Positions 28,608-38,107 are shown, numbered from the stretch's first letter. The stretch is DNA of 64,000 nt from Thermocoleostomius sinensis A174 (GCF_026802175.1 NZ_CP113797.1:3263026-3327025); one strand, 5' to 3'. Notes: generated by a model not told the origin, from the sequence alone. A program made the numbers and translations.

Positions 28608-29177
28608 TTACACATCACAGGCAGTAACTCCTTCGGCACAATAAAGACTCCACCACGGATCGAGCCGCGTTGTATCTGCCTCACCCGTACTCATATTCAG
28701 CAAGCTTTCAAAGTCAGTACCTTCGCCACCATAACGCATGTGCATGTGGATAGGTTCACCATGTGGGGAACGCAAAATCACATATTGAAATCCGCTACAG
28801 GCTGGATCAGTGGATGTTAACTCAAACAAATCCCAGATCGAAGTTTGAAACTGAGGATAATAGAACGGGTCAGGAGCCGCCCCACGATAAGTATATTGGC
28901 AGTTCTCAGCGATCGGTTCTTCACCTTGCAAATCGCGGTAAAAAGAAAACTGCTCCATTTGATAAAATTCAACTCGGGCCGGATTGCGAGGATCGTGAAG
29001 CGATGAGGGCACCGAAGTATCGAGAGTAAATACACCATCTACTCCTAAATGGGGAACATCCGCATTGGGTGACTCAAGCTCGATCGCGGGTGCAGCGGTT
29101 TGGGCTATGGTGCGTTCCGCACTCACCCCTATCATTGCAGCCACGATCGCTAAACCTATTACAGCAAATTGTTTCAT
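28608..29177 (-). CDS. Secreted Cys/His-containing protein of unknown function
   Basis: This 189-residue protein has a signal peptide (MKQFAVIGLAIVAAMIGVSA). The mature part contains four cysteines (ENCQY, DPACSG, LYCAEGVTACDV) and the histidine pair HMHMRYGG, a layout that suits metal binding or disulfides. I do not recognise the family. I chose the ATG at 29177 because the signal peptide starts there. It forms a two-gene unit with the NikL-like paralogue and faces the cbiMQO operon, so a role in metal handling is plausible but unproven. Confidence 0.62.
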   Translation of the reverse strand: MKQFAVIGLAIVAAMIGVSAERTIAQTAAPAIELESPNADVPHLGVDGVFTLDTSVPSSLHDPRNPARVEFYQMEQFSFYRDLQGEEPIAENCQYTYRGAAPDPFYYPQFQTSIWDLFELTSTDPACSGFQYVILRSPHGEPIHMHMRYGGEGTDFESLLNMSTGEADTTRLDPWWSLYCAEGVTACDV

Positions 29178-29436
29178 ATTTTTAAAGTCTACACACCCCA
29201 ATCACACACTGATACCTTGATCAGCGCTCAGACGCTTGAATGAACAGCGCCAATTGACTCTAACGCTGAGTGTATAGGGTTGATCCTGAGTTTTCTATGC
29301 CCCCATCCGGGATTTCGGAAGATATGTTTCTAGTTCGTCGCGGATTTCTACCTTTAGGAAGAGCCACCAGATAAATGGGCAACCAACGCCAGACACCCTA
29401 ATTCCACATCCAACCGTCCTACTCGCTCTTGGAGTT

Positions 29437-30562
29437 CTACACTTGTCCAGCCTCAACTAACTGATTTTCTTGACGCAAGCAGCTTTCAATAAACGGATCA
29501 ATCGCGCCATTCATCACATCCTCGATCGCCGTTGTTTCTTGACCTGTGCGCAAGTCTTTGACCAGTTGGTAGGGATGGAACACATAGTTGCGAATTTGAT
29601 TCCCCCAAGCAGCTTCTACCATATCACCTCGAATATCGGCGATTTCCTTAGCGCGTTGTTCTTGAGCAATTACTAACAGCTTGGCCTTAAGCCGGGCCAT
29701 GGCCTTTTCTTTGTTTTGCAGTTGCGATCGTTCTTCTGTACAACGCACCGCAATCCCTGTTGGAATGTGCTTCACCTGCACCGCTGTTTCAACTTTGTTG
29801 ACATTCTGCCCACCTTTGCCGCCCGATCGCGATGTAGTCACCTCTAAATCTTTTTCAGGAATGTCTAAGTCGATCGACTGGTCTAGAACAGGCATCACTT
29901 CCACACCCGCAAAGCTTGTCTGACGTTTACCATTAGCATTGAATGGAGAAATACGCACCAGACGATGGGTACCCTTCTCAGACTTGAGATACCCATAGGC
30001 ATAACGCCCTTCTATTTCCAGCGTAGCTGACTTGATGCCCGCTTCGTCGCCTTCCGAAAGTTCAGTCAGCCTAACCTTGTAGCCGTGCGACTCACTCCAG
30101 CGCTGATACATTCTCAGCAGCATCTCGGCCCAATCTTGAGCATCGGTTCCACCCGCCCCAGCGTTAATTGTCAAAACAGCATTTTCGGCATCATATGGTC
30201 CAGACAATAGCTGCTGTAATTCCCATTGATCAAGTTCACGACTCAGGTGGGTAATGTTAGATTGAGCCTCCTGGAGAAGTGCTTCATCCATTTCTAACTC
30301 CAGCAACTCCAGGATGGCTTTTGTGTCGCCAATACTGGTCTGCCAGCGCTCTAGCTGCTGCATATGAGATTTCAGATCGTTCAATTCTTGCAAGATACGC
30401 TGAGCACTCGCTTGATCGTTCCAAAATTCTGGTTGAGCCGCTAGTTGTTCTAGATCTTCAATCTTGGCAGTGAGGGCAGGCAGGTCAAAGATAGTCCTGG
30501 GTTTTACCCAGGCGGTCAGACAACACGTCAAGCTCGCGCTTCATTTCTAACGTATCTAACAT
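29437..30562 (-). CDS. prfB: Peptide chain release factor 2, with programmed +1 frameshift
   Basis: RF2 ends translation at UGA and UAA. The reading frame is in two parts. Codons 1-25 (ATG at 30562, [20 protein letters not shown]...) end at an in-frame TGA at 30487-30485. The rest, about 349 residues, continues in the +1 frame from GAC. The main part has the SPF tripeptide ([10 protein letters not shown]) for UGA recognition and [11 protein letters not shown] with the catalytic GGQ. The full product is about 374 residues. A caller that ignores frameshifting would start wrongly at 30531. Confidence 0.95.
30484..30500 (-). promoter_or_regulatory. Programmed +1 frameshift site of prfB
   Basis: On the minus strand the sequence reads CCAGGACTATCTTTGAC. 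The slippery CTT-T is followed by the in-frame stop TGA and then C, identical to the canonical RF2 site (CTTTGAC). The upstream AGGA can act as the internal Shine-Dalgarno that promotes slippage. When RF2 is scarce, termination at this TGA is slow and ribosomes shift, raising RF2 synthesis. Confidence 0.92.
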
Positions 30563-31026
30563 ATTGCTTCTACAGTCTCAAAAATAAGTCCCAATCGTGA
30601 TCAGCGCACCGTTGGTGAACTGGCCCTGCAAAGGCTCACATCGAGATCCATTATTGCTTAACTTCTACAAATGTTGCTAAAACGATCGCCCTCGTTGCCG
30701 CTACCTCTCCAATCCCCCTTTTCCTATTCTGTTTTCGGGTCAGTGCTGGTTCAACTCGCTTTCCTTATGGGTGCTATTCCGAAGAACAATCCAGGTAGGT
30801 CACGTTGTTCCTATTTTTCTCGCGATCGATCCTTATAATTAAGAAAGGTGAATAGACGCTCAGACGGCTTAGCCCTTACCGGTTTTCTAAGCTGGTGGGC
30901 AAACCACTCTGCTCAGGCGTTGGATGAGAAGACTCAAGTAAGAAGACTATTGACTGTTGACTGGTTCCACTCAAGCCAGTGCTATCACAACTAGCCGATG
31001 CGATCGCAAGGGGAGACAACAAACCT
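30563..31026. other. Divergent intergenic region between prfB and ndhH
   Basis: The 464-bp spacer should hold promoters for prfB (leftward) and ndhH (rightward). I see no RNA gene or clear repeat. An open in-frame extension upstream of ndhH (from 30979) does not match NdhH proteins and is not used. Confidence 0.5.
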
Positions 31027-32214
31027 ATGACAATGATCGAAACCAAAACCGAGCCAATGGTGATTAACATGGGCCCTCACCATCCCTCGATGCATGGGGT
31101 GTTGCGCCTCATTGTCACGTTGGACGGGGAAGATGTCGTGGACTGCGAGCCAGTCATTGGCTATTTGCACCGGGGCATGGAAAAAATTGCCGAAAACCGC
31201 ACCCCCATTATGTACGTGCCCTACACCAGTCGATGGGACTACGCGGCTGGTATGTTCAATGAAGCGGTGGTGGTAAATGCGGTTGAAAAACTGGCAGATG
31301 TAGTCGTACCCAAGCGGGCTAGCTACATCCGCGTCATTATGCTTGAACTTAACCGCATTGCTAATCATTTGCTGTGGCTTGGCCCCTTCTTGGCAGACGT
31401 GGGCGCACAAACGCCCTTCTTCTACATCTTCCGAGAGCGTGAACTCATCTATGATCTCTGGGAAGCGGCAACGGGCTATCGCATGGTCAATAATAACTAC
31501 TGGCGAGTTGGCGGCGTGGCTGTTGACTTACCCTACGGTTGGGTTGATAAGTGCGAAGATTTTTGCGATTACTTCTTGCCCAAAGTCGATGAGTATGAAA
31601 AGTTGATCACCAACAATCCTATCTTTCGTCGCCGTATTGAAGGGGTAGGGACAATCACTCGCGATGAAGCGTTGAACTGGGGCTTGTCAGGACCGATGCT
31701 GCGTGGCTCTGGGGTGAAGTGGGATCTGCGCAAGGTCGATCACTATGAGTGCTACGACGATTTTGATTGGGAAGTGCAGTGGGAAACCGCAGGGGATTGC
31801 TTTGCGCGTTATCTGGTGCGAATTCGGGAAATGCGCGAATCAGTCAAAATTATTCGTCAGGCATTAAAAGGGCTGCCGGGTGGTTCCTACGAGAATTTGG
31901 AAGCCAAGCGGATTGCTGAAGGCCCTAAATCTGAGTGGGTAAAAAGCCCTGACTATCAATTCATTGGCAAGAAAGTAGCGCCGACATTTAAGATTCCTAA
32001 GGGCGAAAACTATGTACGCATTGAAAGCGGCAAAGGCGAACTGGGAATTTATATCATTGGGGATGATAATGTCTTCCCATGGCGATTCAAAATTCGAGCA
32101 GCAGATTTCAACAACCTACAAATTCTGCCGCATGTGCTTCGAGGGGTAAAGGTAGCAGATATTGTGGCAATTTTGGGCAGCATTGATATCATTATGGGAT
32201 CGGTCGATCGCTAA
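31027..32214 (+). CDS. ndhH: NDH-1 subunit H (49-kDa type)
   Basis: Peripheral-arm subunit of the cyanobacterial NDH-1 complex, forming part of the quinone pocket near the last iron-sulfur cluster. Conserved text includes [18 protein letters not shown], the start of the 49-kDa family signature, then [13 protein letters not shown]. The C-terminal [19 protein letters not shown] is the usual end. I chose the ATG at 31027 (GGGGAG upstream), giving 395 residues, the usual family size. It is separate from the other ndh genes. Confidence 0.97.
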   Translation: MTMIETKTEPMVINMGPHHPSMHGVLRLIVTLDGEDVVDCEPVIGYLHRGMEKIAENRTPIMYVPYTSRWDYAAGMFNEAVVVNAVEKLADVVVPKRASYIRVIMLELNRIANHLLWLGPFLADVGAQTPFFYIFRERELIYDLWEAATGYRMVNNNYWRVGGVAVDLPYGWVDKCEDFCDYFLPKVDEYEKLITNNPIFRRRIEGVGTITRDEALNWGLSGPMLRGSGVKWDLRKVDHYECYDDFDWEVQWETAGDCFARYLVRIREMRESVKIIRQALKGLPGGSYENLEAKRIAEGPKSEWVKSPDYQFIGKKVAPTFKIPKGENYVRIESGKGELGIYIIGDDNVFPWRFKIRAADFNNLQILPHVLRGVKVADIVAILGSIDIIMGSVDR

Positions 32215-32265
32215 TGACATCCTGATGCGATCGGGCGTGACGAATTGATCGTGTTAATTCTCATT

Positions 32266-32290
32266 AGGGGCGGTTTTCACACCGCCCTTA
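32266..32290 (+). terminator. Likely terminator of ndhH
   Basis: The stem AGGGGCGG / CCGCCCTT (one G-U pair) closes an eight-base loop 52 bp after the ndhH stop. Only a short T-tract follows, so termination may be partial or the element may be a dispersed palindrome. Confidence 0.5.
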
Positions 32291-32372
32291 TGTATGAGGG
32301 CATGGAGCTTGCAGTGCAGAAAGGGTCGGGCCGGGTCAACTTCTTTGGGGTAACTTATACTCCCCGACTTAG

Positions 32373-33236
32373 CTAGAGGCTAGTGGTGTTAAACGTATCG
32401 CACTGATTGATGTCGCCAGTTTGAATGCCGCGCTTAAACCACCGCACCCGTTGTGCTGAGGTGCCGTGGGTAAATGATTCTGGCACTACGTATCCTCGAG
32501 CCTCTCGCTGCAACCGATCGTCACCAATGGCGCTGGCCGCATTGAGCGCTTGTTCGATATCACCAGGTTCTAGCGAGATATTTTGCCCCGATCGATCGCC
32601 GTGATAAGCCCAAACGCCCGCTAAACAATCGGCCTGTAACTCTAACCGCACCGAAAGCTGATTGGCTTGCTCTTGTCTGACCCGCTGCTGCATAGCTTGC
32701 ACCTGTCTAGAAATGCCCAGTTGATTTTGCACGTGATGCCCCACCTCATGGGCCACTACATAAGCACGGGCAAACTCTCCAGGAGCACCATGCCGACGTT
32801 TTAGATCTTCAAAGAAACTCAAATCAATATAAATTGACTGATCGCGGGGACAATAGAACGGGCCCATCGCGGCCTGAGCATAGCCGCAGGCCGACTGCAC
32901 CGCTCCGGAAAACAAGGTCAGCGTTGGCTCTTGATAATTTTCTCCAAGCTGCTGTCGGAAGATAGTATTCCACGTATCCTCGGTATCTGCCAGCACAACC
33001 GAGGTCATTTCAGCCATTTCCTGATGTTGGGGAGAGATTTCGGTTTGCGTTGGATAGGAATTGGGACCAGAACTAACTTGATCCAGGACGATCGATGGGT
33101 CGCCGCCCAGCAGCATCACCAGCAGTGCCAGCACGATCGTACCAATGCCACCACCTACCGCGACCGCACGGCCACCACCGCCCCGCCCCCGCAAATCTCG
33201 AACATTGCGACTGCGACGCCCCATTTGCCACTTCAT
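32373..33236 (-). CDS. Neutral zinc metallopeptidase (YpfJ/COG2321 family), membrane anchored
   Basis: This 287-residue protein has a basic Gly/Arg-rich N-terminus, one membrane helix (about residues 25-43) and a periplasmic peptidase domain. The zinc motif HEVGHH sits in YVVAHEVGHHVQNQLG near residue 162. ELQADCLAGVWAY supplies the third ligand region, as in this family. The conserved GAVQSACGYAQAAMGPFYCP precedes it. Its substrates are unknown. The ribosome binding site AGGAGAGGG lies just before the ATG. It is convergent with ndhH. Confidence 0.9.
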   Translation of the reverse strand: MKWQMGRRSRNVRDLRGRGGGGRAVAVGGGIGTIVLALLVMLLGGDPSIVLDQVSSGPNSYPTQTEISPQHQEMAEMTSVVLADTEDTWNTIFRQQLGENYQEPTLTLFSGAVQSACGYAQAAMGPFYCPRDQSIYIDLSFFEDLKRRHGAPGEFARAYVVAHEVGHHVQNQLGISRQVQAMQQRVRQEQANQLSVRLELQADCLAGVWAYHGDRSGQNISLEPGDIEQALNAASAIGDDRLQREARGYVVPESFTHGTSAQRVRWFKRGIQTGDINQCDTFNTTSL

Positions 33237-33541
33237 AGTCCCTCTCCTGTCTGCTTTAGCTAAATTCGATAGTTCTAATCAAACCGATATAAATACAACG
33301 CTGATTTTAAAAAGAATTGAATGGTTGTAATTTTACTATTAACAGGTCAGTGCTCACTTCAGGAGTAATGCGACATACCAATTAAATTAATAGTTCATCA
33401 GGCGTAAAGTGGTGGGTTTCCTTACTAACTTAGAAGTTACAGGTTGATTGCTTTCGAGTTGAGCATGACCTGAGCGGGTTCTGCCAATGAAAAACCGGGA
33501 GAAATTCCCCCGGTAAGTGCTGAAGTTTATTGATGTTTAAG
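33237..33541. other. Intergenic region between the nuclease and peptidase genes
   Basis: It holds the terminator of the nuclease gene (33490-33514) and, next to 33236, the likely promoter region of the peptidase gene. The remaining sequence is A/T-rich with no gene. Confidence 0.5.
33490..33514 (-). terminator. Rho-independent terminator of the nuclease gene
   Basis: On the minus strand ACCGGG pairs with CCCGGT around a nine-base loop and is followed by TTTTT. It lies 28 bp past the stop codon of the long nuclease gene. Confidence 0.85.
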
Positions 33542-36500
33542 CTAGCTTCCGTTAGCGGCGCCAGCGGCAATCGGTGAGGTCAATCCCGATGTTAGCGGCG
33601 TATCACTGGGTTGCAATAAATTGATTCCCGCACTAAACGTAGCCGCATTCGTAACACCAGTGACAGGCTCAGCCATAGCAGTTCCAGCACCGCGATCGAT
33701 TGTTGCCACCTGTGACGATTGAGTGGTTGCAGTTCTGGTGGTGAGATTGTTGAGCAACGCATCATCGCTATCTCCATTCAGCGTGATCCGCACCAGTAAC
33801 GGATCATGATCGCTAGCTTGATTGGAGAATTCTGCATTGACGTGCACCGCATCAAATTCGCTGCGATCGGCCAGGTTATTACTCACCAAAATATGATCGA
33901 GCGACTGGGAATTGCCCTGGAAAATGTAACTATAGCGCTCATTTTCGGGCAGCGTGTTGGTGAGGTTGGTCAGACTACGCTCTAGGATAGTTAGCGGCGA
34001 GATGAACTCGAATTCGTTCAAATCTCCGGCTACAACCACATTTGCATCGGGATTCTCGGCGGTGATGCCATCGACAAAGCTTCTGACTGATCGCGCTTGG
34101 GCCCGACGCACATCTACATCGCTGTTCACCGCTGGATTTTCCTGCAATTGGTCAGCGGGTTGAAGTTGCCCAAACAACGGAGCACTGCCGCCTTTAGACG
34201 AGAAGTGATTGTTGACCACCGTTACGTCTTCACCATTAAAGGTGAAGGTAGCCGCGAGGGGCAACCGACTCCCGAAGAAGGGATTATTCTCATTGGTTTG
34301 CTGATCGGCTGGATCGGTGACGGTGCGCAACGAGCCTTCCACGAAGCTAACGCGATCGGGATTGTACAGGAAAGCATTGCGAATGTTGCCGCCGGGTTGA
34401 CCACCGCTGGTGCCGTTGCCAATGAACGGATTGTCGATGTAGGCATAGCGAATGCCGCTGATGGCTTCGATGCGATCAATTAACTGTTCCAGGGTTTCGC
34501 TAGCCGAGGTGACAGCGCTGATTTCGGCTCCGTCGTTATCCTGGATCTCTTGCAAGGCCACAATATCCGGCGAGTTGAGGTTATTAACAATGTGAGCGGC
34601 GATCGCGTCAAACTGCCCACTGCCAATATCGTCATCTACATCGTTTTCACCGCCTTCAGTCAGGGCCGGATCTTCAATTTTGGGATCTAAATTGAGAACA
34701 TTGTAGCTAGCGATCGTCAGTTGCGTATCTGTGCCTCGCAGGGCGGAAACTTCCGGCTGAAGGGTGGAATCGCTGGGAGTGAAAGGTTCGGTAACGTTGA
34801 CTTCGTAGTTACCAAAACTATAGCCGACAACGCCTGTGACATCCCCCAGTCGAGCACCCACGTTCACAGTTTGCTCAAACCCAGGCAACAGATCATCATC
34901 AAACTGTACTTGAACTCGCTCTGGGTTGAAGTCGTTGGGGCTAATGTTAATCGTGCCGCGATCGCTAACGCCGGTAGCGTTTTCGCCATTATCAGCCAAG
35001 GTGAAAATTTCGCCAAACTGATTCGTGGGGCTAACGGCCACAGCATCCCGAACCGTAACGCGCATTCCTTCCAAACTTTCGTAGAAATCAATGCCGTCTT
35101 CGTCGGGGTCAAAGGGGCTATTGTTCAGCCCTTCGGGAGTGGGGGCCGTCGCATCATTGTTGATGATTTCGGTGGGTGGAGTGCGTCCTTCTGCGCCAAT
35201 AATCGTGGCAGTGGGCAGGGGATTGCCGCTGGACAGCACTTCTACGCTGATATCACCGCTGATCTGCGTAATCGACAGATTGCGGGTAGACTCGCCGCCC
35301 GGCTGAAACTCGCTGACCGTGCCGCTGACTTGCACCGCATCGCCCACTTGTACCGTCGGGGAATTCCCTGTAAACACGAAGATCCCCTCAGAAGTGGCGT
35401 CGTTGTCGTCAGGGTTGGGGTCTTGCAAATAGAAGCCGTTGCTATCTACAGCAGTGACAACGCCGGGTACGTCTGTCACGTCTTGACCCACCAGCGGCGA
35501 GACGTGGGCCGCACCTTGAATATCACTGATGCGCACGGGGGGATTCACCTCAAAAATGGCGGTAGTATTGCTGACTTCATAATTGACCACCAGCAGCGGC
35601 GTTCCGTTGGGGCTATCTTCCGCCGAGATAAAGGTCAAGCCTTCGGGTCCGGAATCGCCCTGAATCTCTTCAGCATCGCCGCTAAAGTCACGGGTGTTGA
35701 TGTATTGCACAAACACCGGTCGATCGGGATTTGTCACCTCGTACACCATAATGCCGCCGACACGCTCCAGCCCGACAAAGGCATAGGTGCGATCGTTAAT
35801 TCGCGCCGTGACCACGCCTTCCGGTTCTGGACCTTTGTTGTCGCTGCGGGTATCGAAGGTATTCTCATCGTTATCCGAGTTGAAGTTATCGGGAAGCGTA
35901 GCCGCCGTAATTTGCTCAAAGTCATCGCCGCTGTCGTAGACCAAGTTGCCCGCCGCATCACGAATCGAGAACGATCGCCCACCATAGGTGAATACTTGAT
36001 CGAAATCACCATCGCCATCGGTATCGCCCATGGTGCTAGTGACAATCAGCCGTCCCAAATTTTCATCGGCTTGCAGTTCAGCCGCATTGGGAAAAGCCGT
36101 CGGGTCGAGGGGAAGATCGCTGAAACGCACTTCTTCGTTGAAGAGATCGCCTTCTGCCTGACCGGGCACTTCCTCATCTCCCGTTGGACGAATCCGCGCA
36201 TCGCCCTCATTGGCAGTGATGTAGTAAGTTTGCCCGCCTGCGGTGAATGTGGCGATCGCATCCGGCTGATACATGCCAAACACTGGCTGATTGCGGATGT
36301 TAATTTCCCCATCAGCATCGCTGGCATCCAAGCGATTATTGCCCTGAGTGTAGTCTTTGTAGCCCAAGGGTTGAATAGCCGTGACGGTGCTGGTAGCAAT
36401 ATCCACAACAGCAACGGCATTGTTTTCTTGCAGCGTCACATAGGCGGTGCTGCCATCTGCTGAAATCGCAATGTATTCGGGTTCCACATCTTGCGCCACG

Positions 36501-37090
36501 GTGGCATTGGGTCCCAAAATGCGCACGCCATTGGCTTGCAGTTCCGTTTGGCGATCGTTAAATGCACGAAAGTCTGCCGTGCTGACGGTGGCGTTTTCCA
36601 CCCCGTTAAACAGATTAATAATGCTAACCGAGCCTTCCGGGTCAACAGTATAGTCCTCGCTGGGTTCGCCTTCATTGGCAACGAGAACCTTGCTACCATC
36701 GGGCGTAAAGGTCAACATATCGGGCAAAGCCCCGACTTCCACTGCATTCAAGAACGTGCCATCGGTGCGGAAGAATACCACCTTGCCAGCCTCGGTGACA
36801 GGCTCGGCTTCTACCGCTACGGCTACAATGCCATTGTGAATGGCCACGCTATTGGCTCCGGCTCCGTATTCAGAGATATCCAGCGTATCCACGAGGGTGG
36901 GGTTGGTTGGATTGCTCAAATCCAGAATTTCTAGATCTGTACCGCCCGAAATCACAAACAATCGCTGAGTGGTGGCATCATAGGCAGAAATCTCCGAGCC
37001 GCTTCCGGCAAAACCGCCAATTTTCGTCAGAAATCCAGTCTGATTAGACAGTGAAGGACTGTCTGGTTGAGAAGGTTGCAATGCCGACAT
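33542..37090 (-). CDS. Extracellular nuclease: choice-of-anchor I propeller + OB domain + EEP nuclease
   Basis: This 1182-residue protein combines three parts. Residues 15-530 form the beta-propeller-like 'choice-of-anchor I' domain (LFVISGGTDLEILDLSNPTN, PEGVVTARINDRTYAFVGLE). Residues 535-800 are OB-fold repeats of the ExeM/NucH type (YLQDPNPDDNDATSEGIFVF). Residues 815-1110 are an endonuclease/exonuclease/phosphatase domain (IASYNVLNLD, IVALQEIQDNDG, VVAGDLNEFE, SDHDPLLVRI) with its catalytic Asn, Glu, Asp and His. There is no N-terminal signal peptide; the acidic, Asp-rich composition suggests type I secretion. It probably degrades extracellular DNA or phosphoesters. Confidence 0.88.
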   Translation of the reverse strand: MSALQPSQPDSPSLSNQTGFLTKIGGFAGSGSEISAYDATTQRLFVISGGTDLEILDLSNPTNPTLVDTLDISEYGAGANSVAIHNGIVAVAVEAEPVTEAGKVVFFRTDGTFLNAVEVGALPDMLTFTPDGSKVLVANEGEPSEDYTVDPEGSVSIINLFNGVENATVSTADFRAFNDRQTELQANGVRILGPNATVAQDVEPEYIAISADGSTAYVTLQENNAVAVVDIATSTVTAIQPLGYKDYTQGNNRLDASDADGEINIRNQPVFGMYQPDAIATFTAGGQTYYITANEGDARIRPTGDEEVPGQAEGDLFNEEVRFSDLPLDPTAFPNAAELQADENLGRLIVTSTMGDTDGDGDFDQVFTYGGRSFSIRDAAGNLVYDSGDDFEQITAATLPDNFNSDNDENTFDTRSDNKGPEPEGVVTARINDRTYAFVGLERVGGIMVYEVTNPDRPVFVQYINTRDFSGDAEEIQGDSGPEGLTFISAEDSPNGTPLLVVNYEVSNTTAIFEVNPPVRISDIQGAAHVSPLVGQDVTDVPGVVTAVDSNGFYLQDPNPDDNDATSEGIFVFTGNSPTVQVGDAVQVSGTVSEFQPGGESTRNLSITQISGDISVEVLSSGNPLPTATIIGAEGRTPPTEIINNDATAPTPEGLNNSPFDPDEDGIDFYESLEGMRVTVRDAVAVSPTNQFGEIFTLADNGENATGVSDRGTINISPNDFNPERVQVQFDDDLLPGFEQTVNVGARLGDVTGVVGYSFGNYEVNVTEPFTPSDSTLQPEVSALRGTDTQLTIASYNVLNLDPKIEDPALTEGGENDVDDDIGSGQFDAIAAHIVNNLNSPDIVALQEIQDNDGAEISAVTSASETLEQLIDRIEAISGIRYAYIDNPFIGNGTSGGQPGGNIRNAFLYNPDRVSFVEGSLRTVTDPADQQTNENNPFFGSRLPLAATFTFNGEDVTVVNNHFSSKGGSAPLFGQLQPADQLQENPAVNSDVDVRRAQARSVRSFVDGITAENPDANVVVAGDLNEFEFISPLTILERSLTNLTNTLPENERYSYIFQGNSQSLDHILVSNNLADRSEFDAVHVNAEFSNQASDHDPLLVRITLNGDSDDALLNNLTTRTATTQSSQVATIDRGAGTAMAEPVTGVTNAATFSAGINLLQPSDTPLTSGLTSPIAAGAANGS

Positions 37091-37692
37091 AAGCTCTGAA
37101 TGATTAACCGTGTTATTAGGTAGAGGACACTATAGACAAGCTAGACAAGCTAATTGGGACAATCGACACCGATCGCAGAGAGACCGCAGTGACGAACCGC
37201 TAAAAGATAAACCAGCTAAACTCTCTGGGGAACATACGGATATTGAATTGATACCTCTGCGTTGCCGCCACGCCACTGTCATAGCTTGCGTCTAGCACCC
37301 TACCATCCGTATTCCGCTTTCGTTAAGTTTGCTGGACTACACGAAGCATTAAGACTGTGTGAAGTGATACAGTTTTGTCTCCAAGGTCGGATCGATGCCA
37401 GCGAAACGTCATGATTTCTGTGACAAATGTGACTTGATTAACCGATCGGACTCTGATACTGTGGAGCGTTAAGGCTATCTTGCTTTAAGAGGTGGATAGC
37501 CCGGATTCCTGGAGGCAGAATAAGCGCTGGAAAGGGAGAGCACCACCAATCCCTAACCAGCTAACCTCTTAACCTGTGCATAGCAGGCGAGAGGCTAGGC
37601 TCATTGTAGTCCTAGTCTGTCTCAACTTGCTTCCTTGCAAAAGGGGGCTGTCTCTAGGTTTTCCTCTGCATATCCTAGAGGTCTAAAATCTC
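37091..37692. other. Long spacer carrying the structured leader of the small gene at 37693
   Basis: The first 370 bp look unstructured and should contain promoters for the nuclease gene (leftward) and the small gene (rightward). From about 37473 the DNA is packed with hairpins that form the leader described separately. Confidence 0.6.
37473..37680 (+). promoter_or_regulatory. Structured 5' leader RNA, copy 1 (candidate riboswitch)
   Basis: Successive helices are: 37473-37479 with 37495-37501 (GGCTATC/GATAGCC); P2, 37526-37530 and 37533-37537 with 37550-37554 and 37557-37561; P3, 37565-37569 and 37573-37576 with 37584-37587 and 37590-37594, loop TGCATAG; P4, 37595-37599 with 37611-37615 (CTAGG/CCTAG); P5, 37652-37658 with 37674-37680 (CTCTAGG/CCTAGAG). 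P5 buries AGAGG, the only ribosome-binding-like sequence before the ATG at 37693. The 3' arm of P4 can instead pair with the 5' arm of P5, which would free it. P2-P4 recur before the paralogous gene at 44263 with compensatory changes. Confidence 0.72.
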
Positions 37693-37947
37693 ATGCCACA
37701 ATTTATGTCGTTTGACTCCGACGAGTCTAGTTTTGTGTTGCCATCAGCCCGTCATCGCGAGTCCGTCAAGCTGATTTTGATTGGTAAACCAGAACCCGTG
37801 ACGATCGTGATTGCCAGCTTGCAAGTGAAGGGGTTCACCGATGCGGGCAACTGGTCGCGTCCATTGCAACCACCCGAAACCACCGAGGCCTTGGCGCGAT
37901 CGGTGGGTGAAGTCATGCGGGTCTATAAGCACTACGTCAGCTTGTAA
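37693..37947 (+). CDS. Small cyanobacterial protein, copy 1 of a paralogous pair
   Basis: This 84-residue soluble protein belongs to no named family I know. After a Ser/Asp-rich start it has VKLILIGKPEPVTIVIASLQ, GFTDAGNWSRPL and an end GEVMRVYKHYV. The product of the gene at 44018-44263 shares the pattern VK..IG.PE.V...IA.L...GF....NWSR.L...GE.MR.YK.YV. I read it as a small alpha/beta fold. Both genes lie behind the same structured leader, so they are probably controlled by the same signal. Confidence 0.75.
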   Translation: MPQFMSFDSDESSFVLPSARHRESVKLILIGKPEPVTIVIASLQVKGFTDAGNWSRPLQPPETTEALARSVGEVMRVYKHYVSL

Positions 37948-38107
37948 AGCCCACCCAAAGTCCGATCGAACTGGCTCTGTCCCAAGATGGAGATCTAGCA
38001 CCATACTGATGGAAGATGTGAATTCCTCAAGTCAACTTCATACTGAAGATGGAGCCGAAATGATTTAAACCTTCTCGCGCTCATCAATCTTGTAAAGGAG
38101 ACAACAT

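Noticed and set aside
34721-36463. A 580-codon open frame on the plus strand opposite the nuclease gene
   Set aside because: It mirrors the codon structure of the real gene on the other strand. The product has no recognisable domain, while the minus-strand product has three.
37526-37594. Identity with the ydaO (c-di-AMP) riboswitch
   Set aside because: Only the CAGCTAACCTC stretch matches what I recall. The conserved GGGGUGAAUC segment and surrounding helices are absent, so the similarity may be chance or distant.
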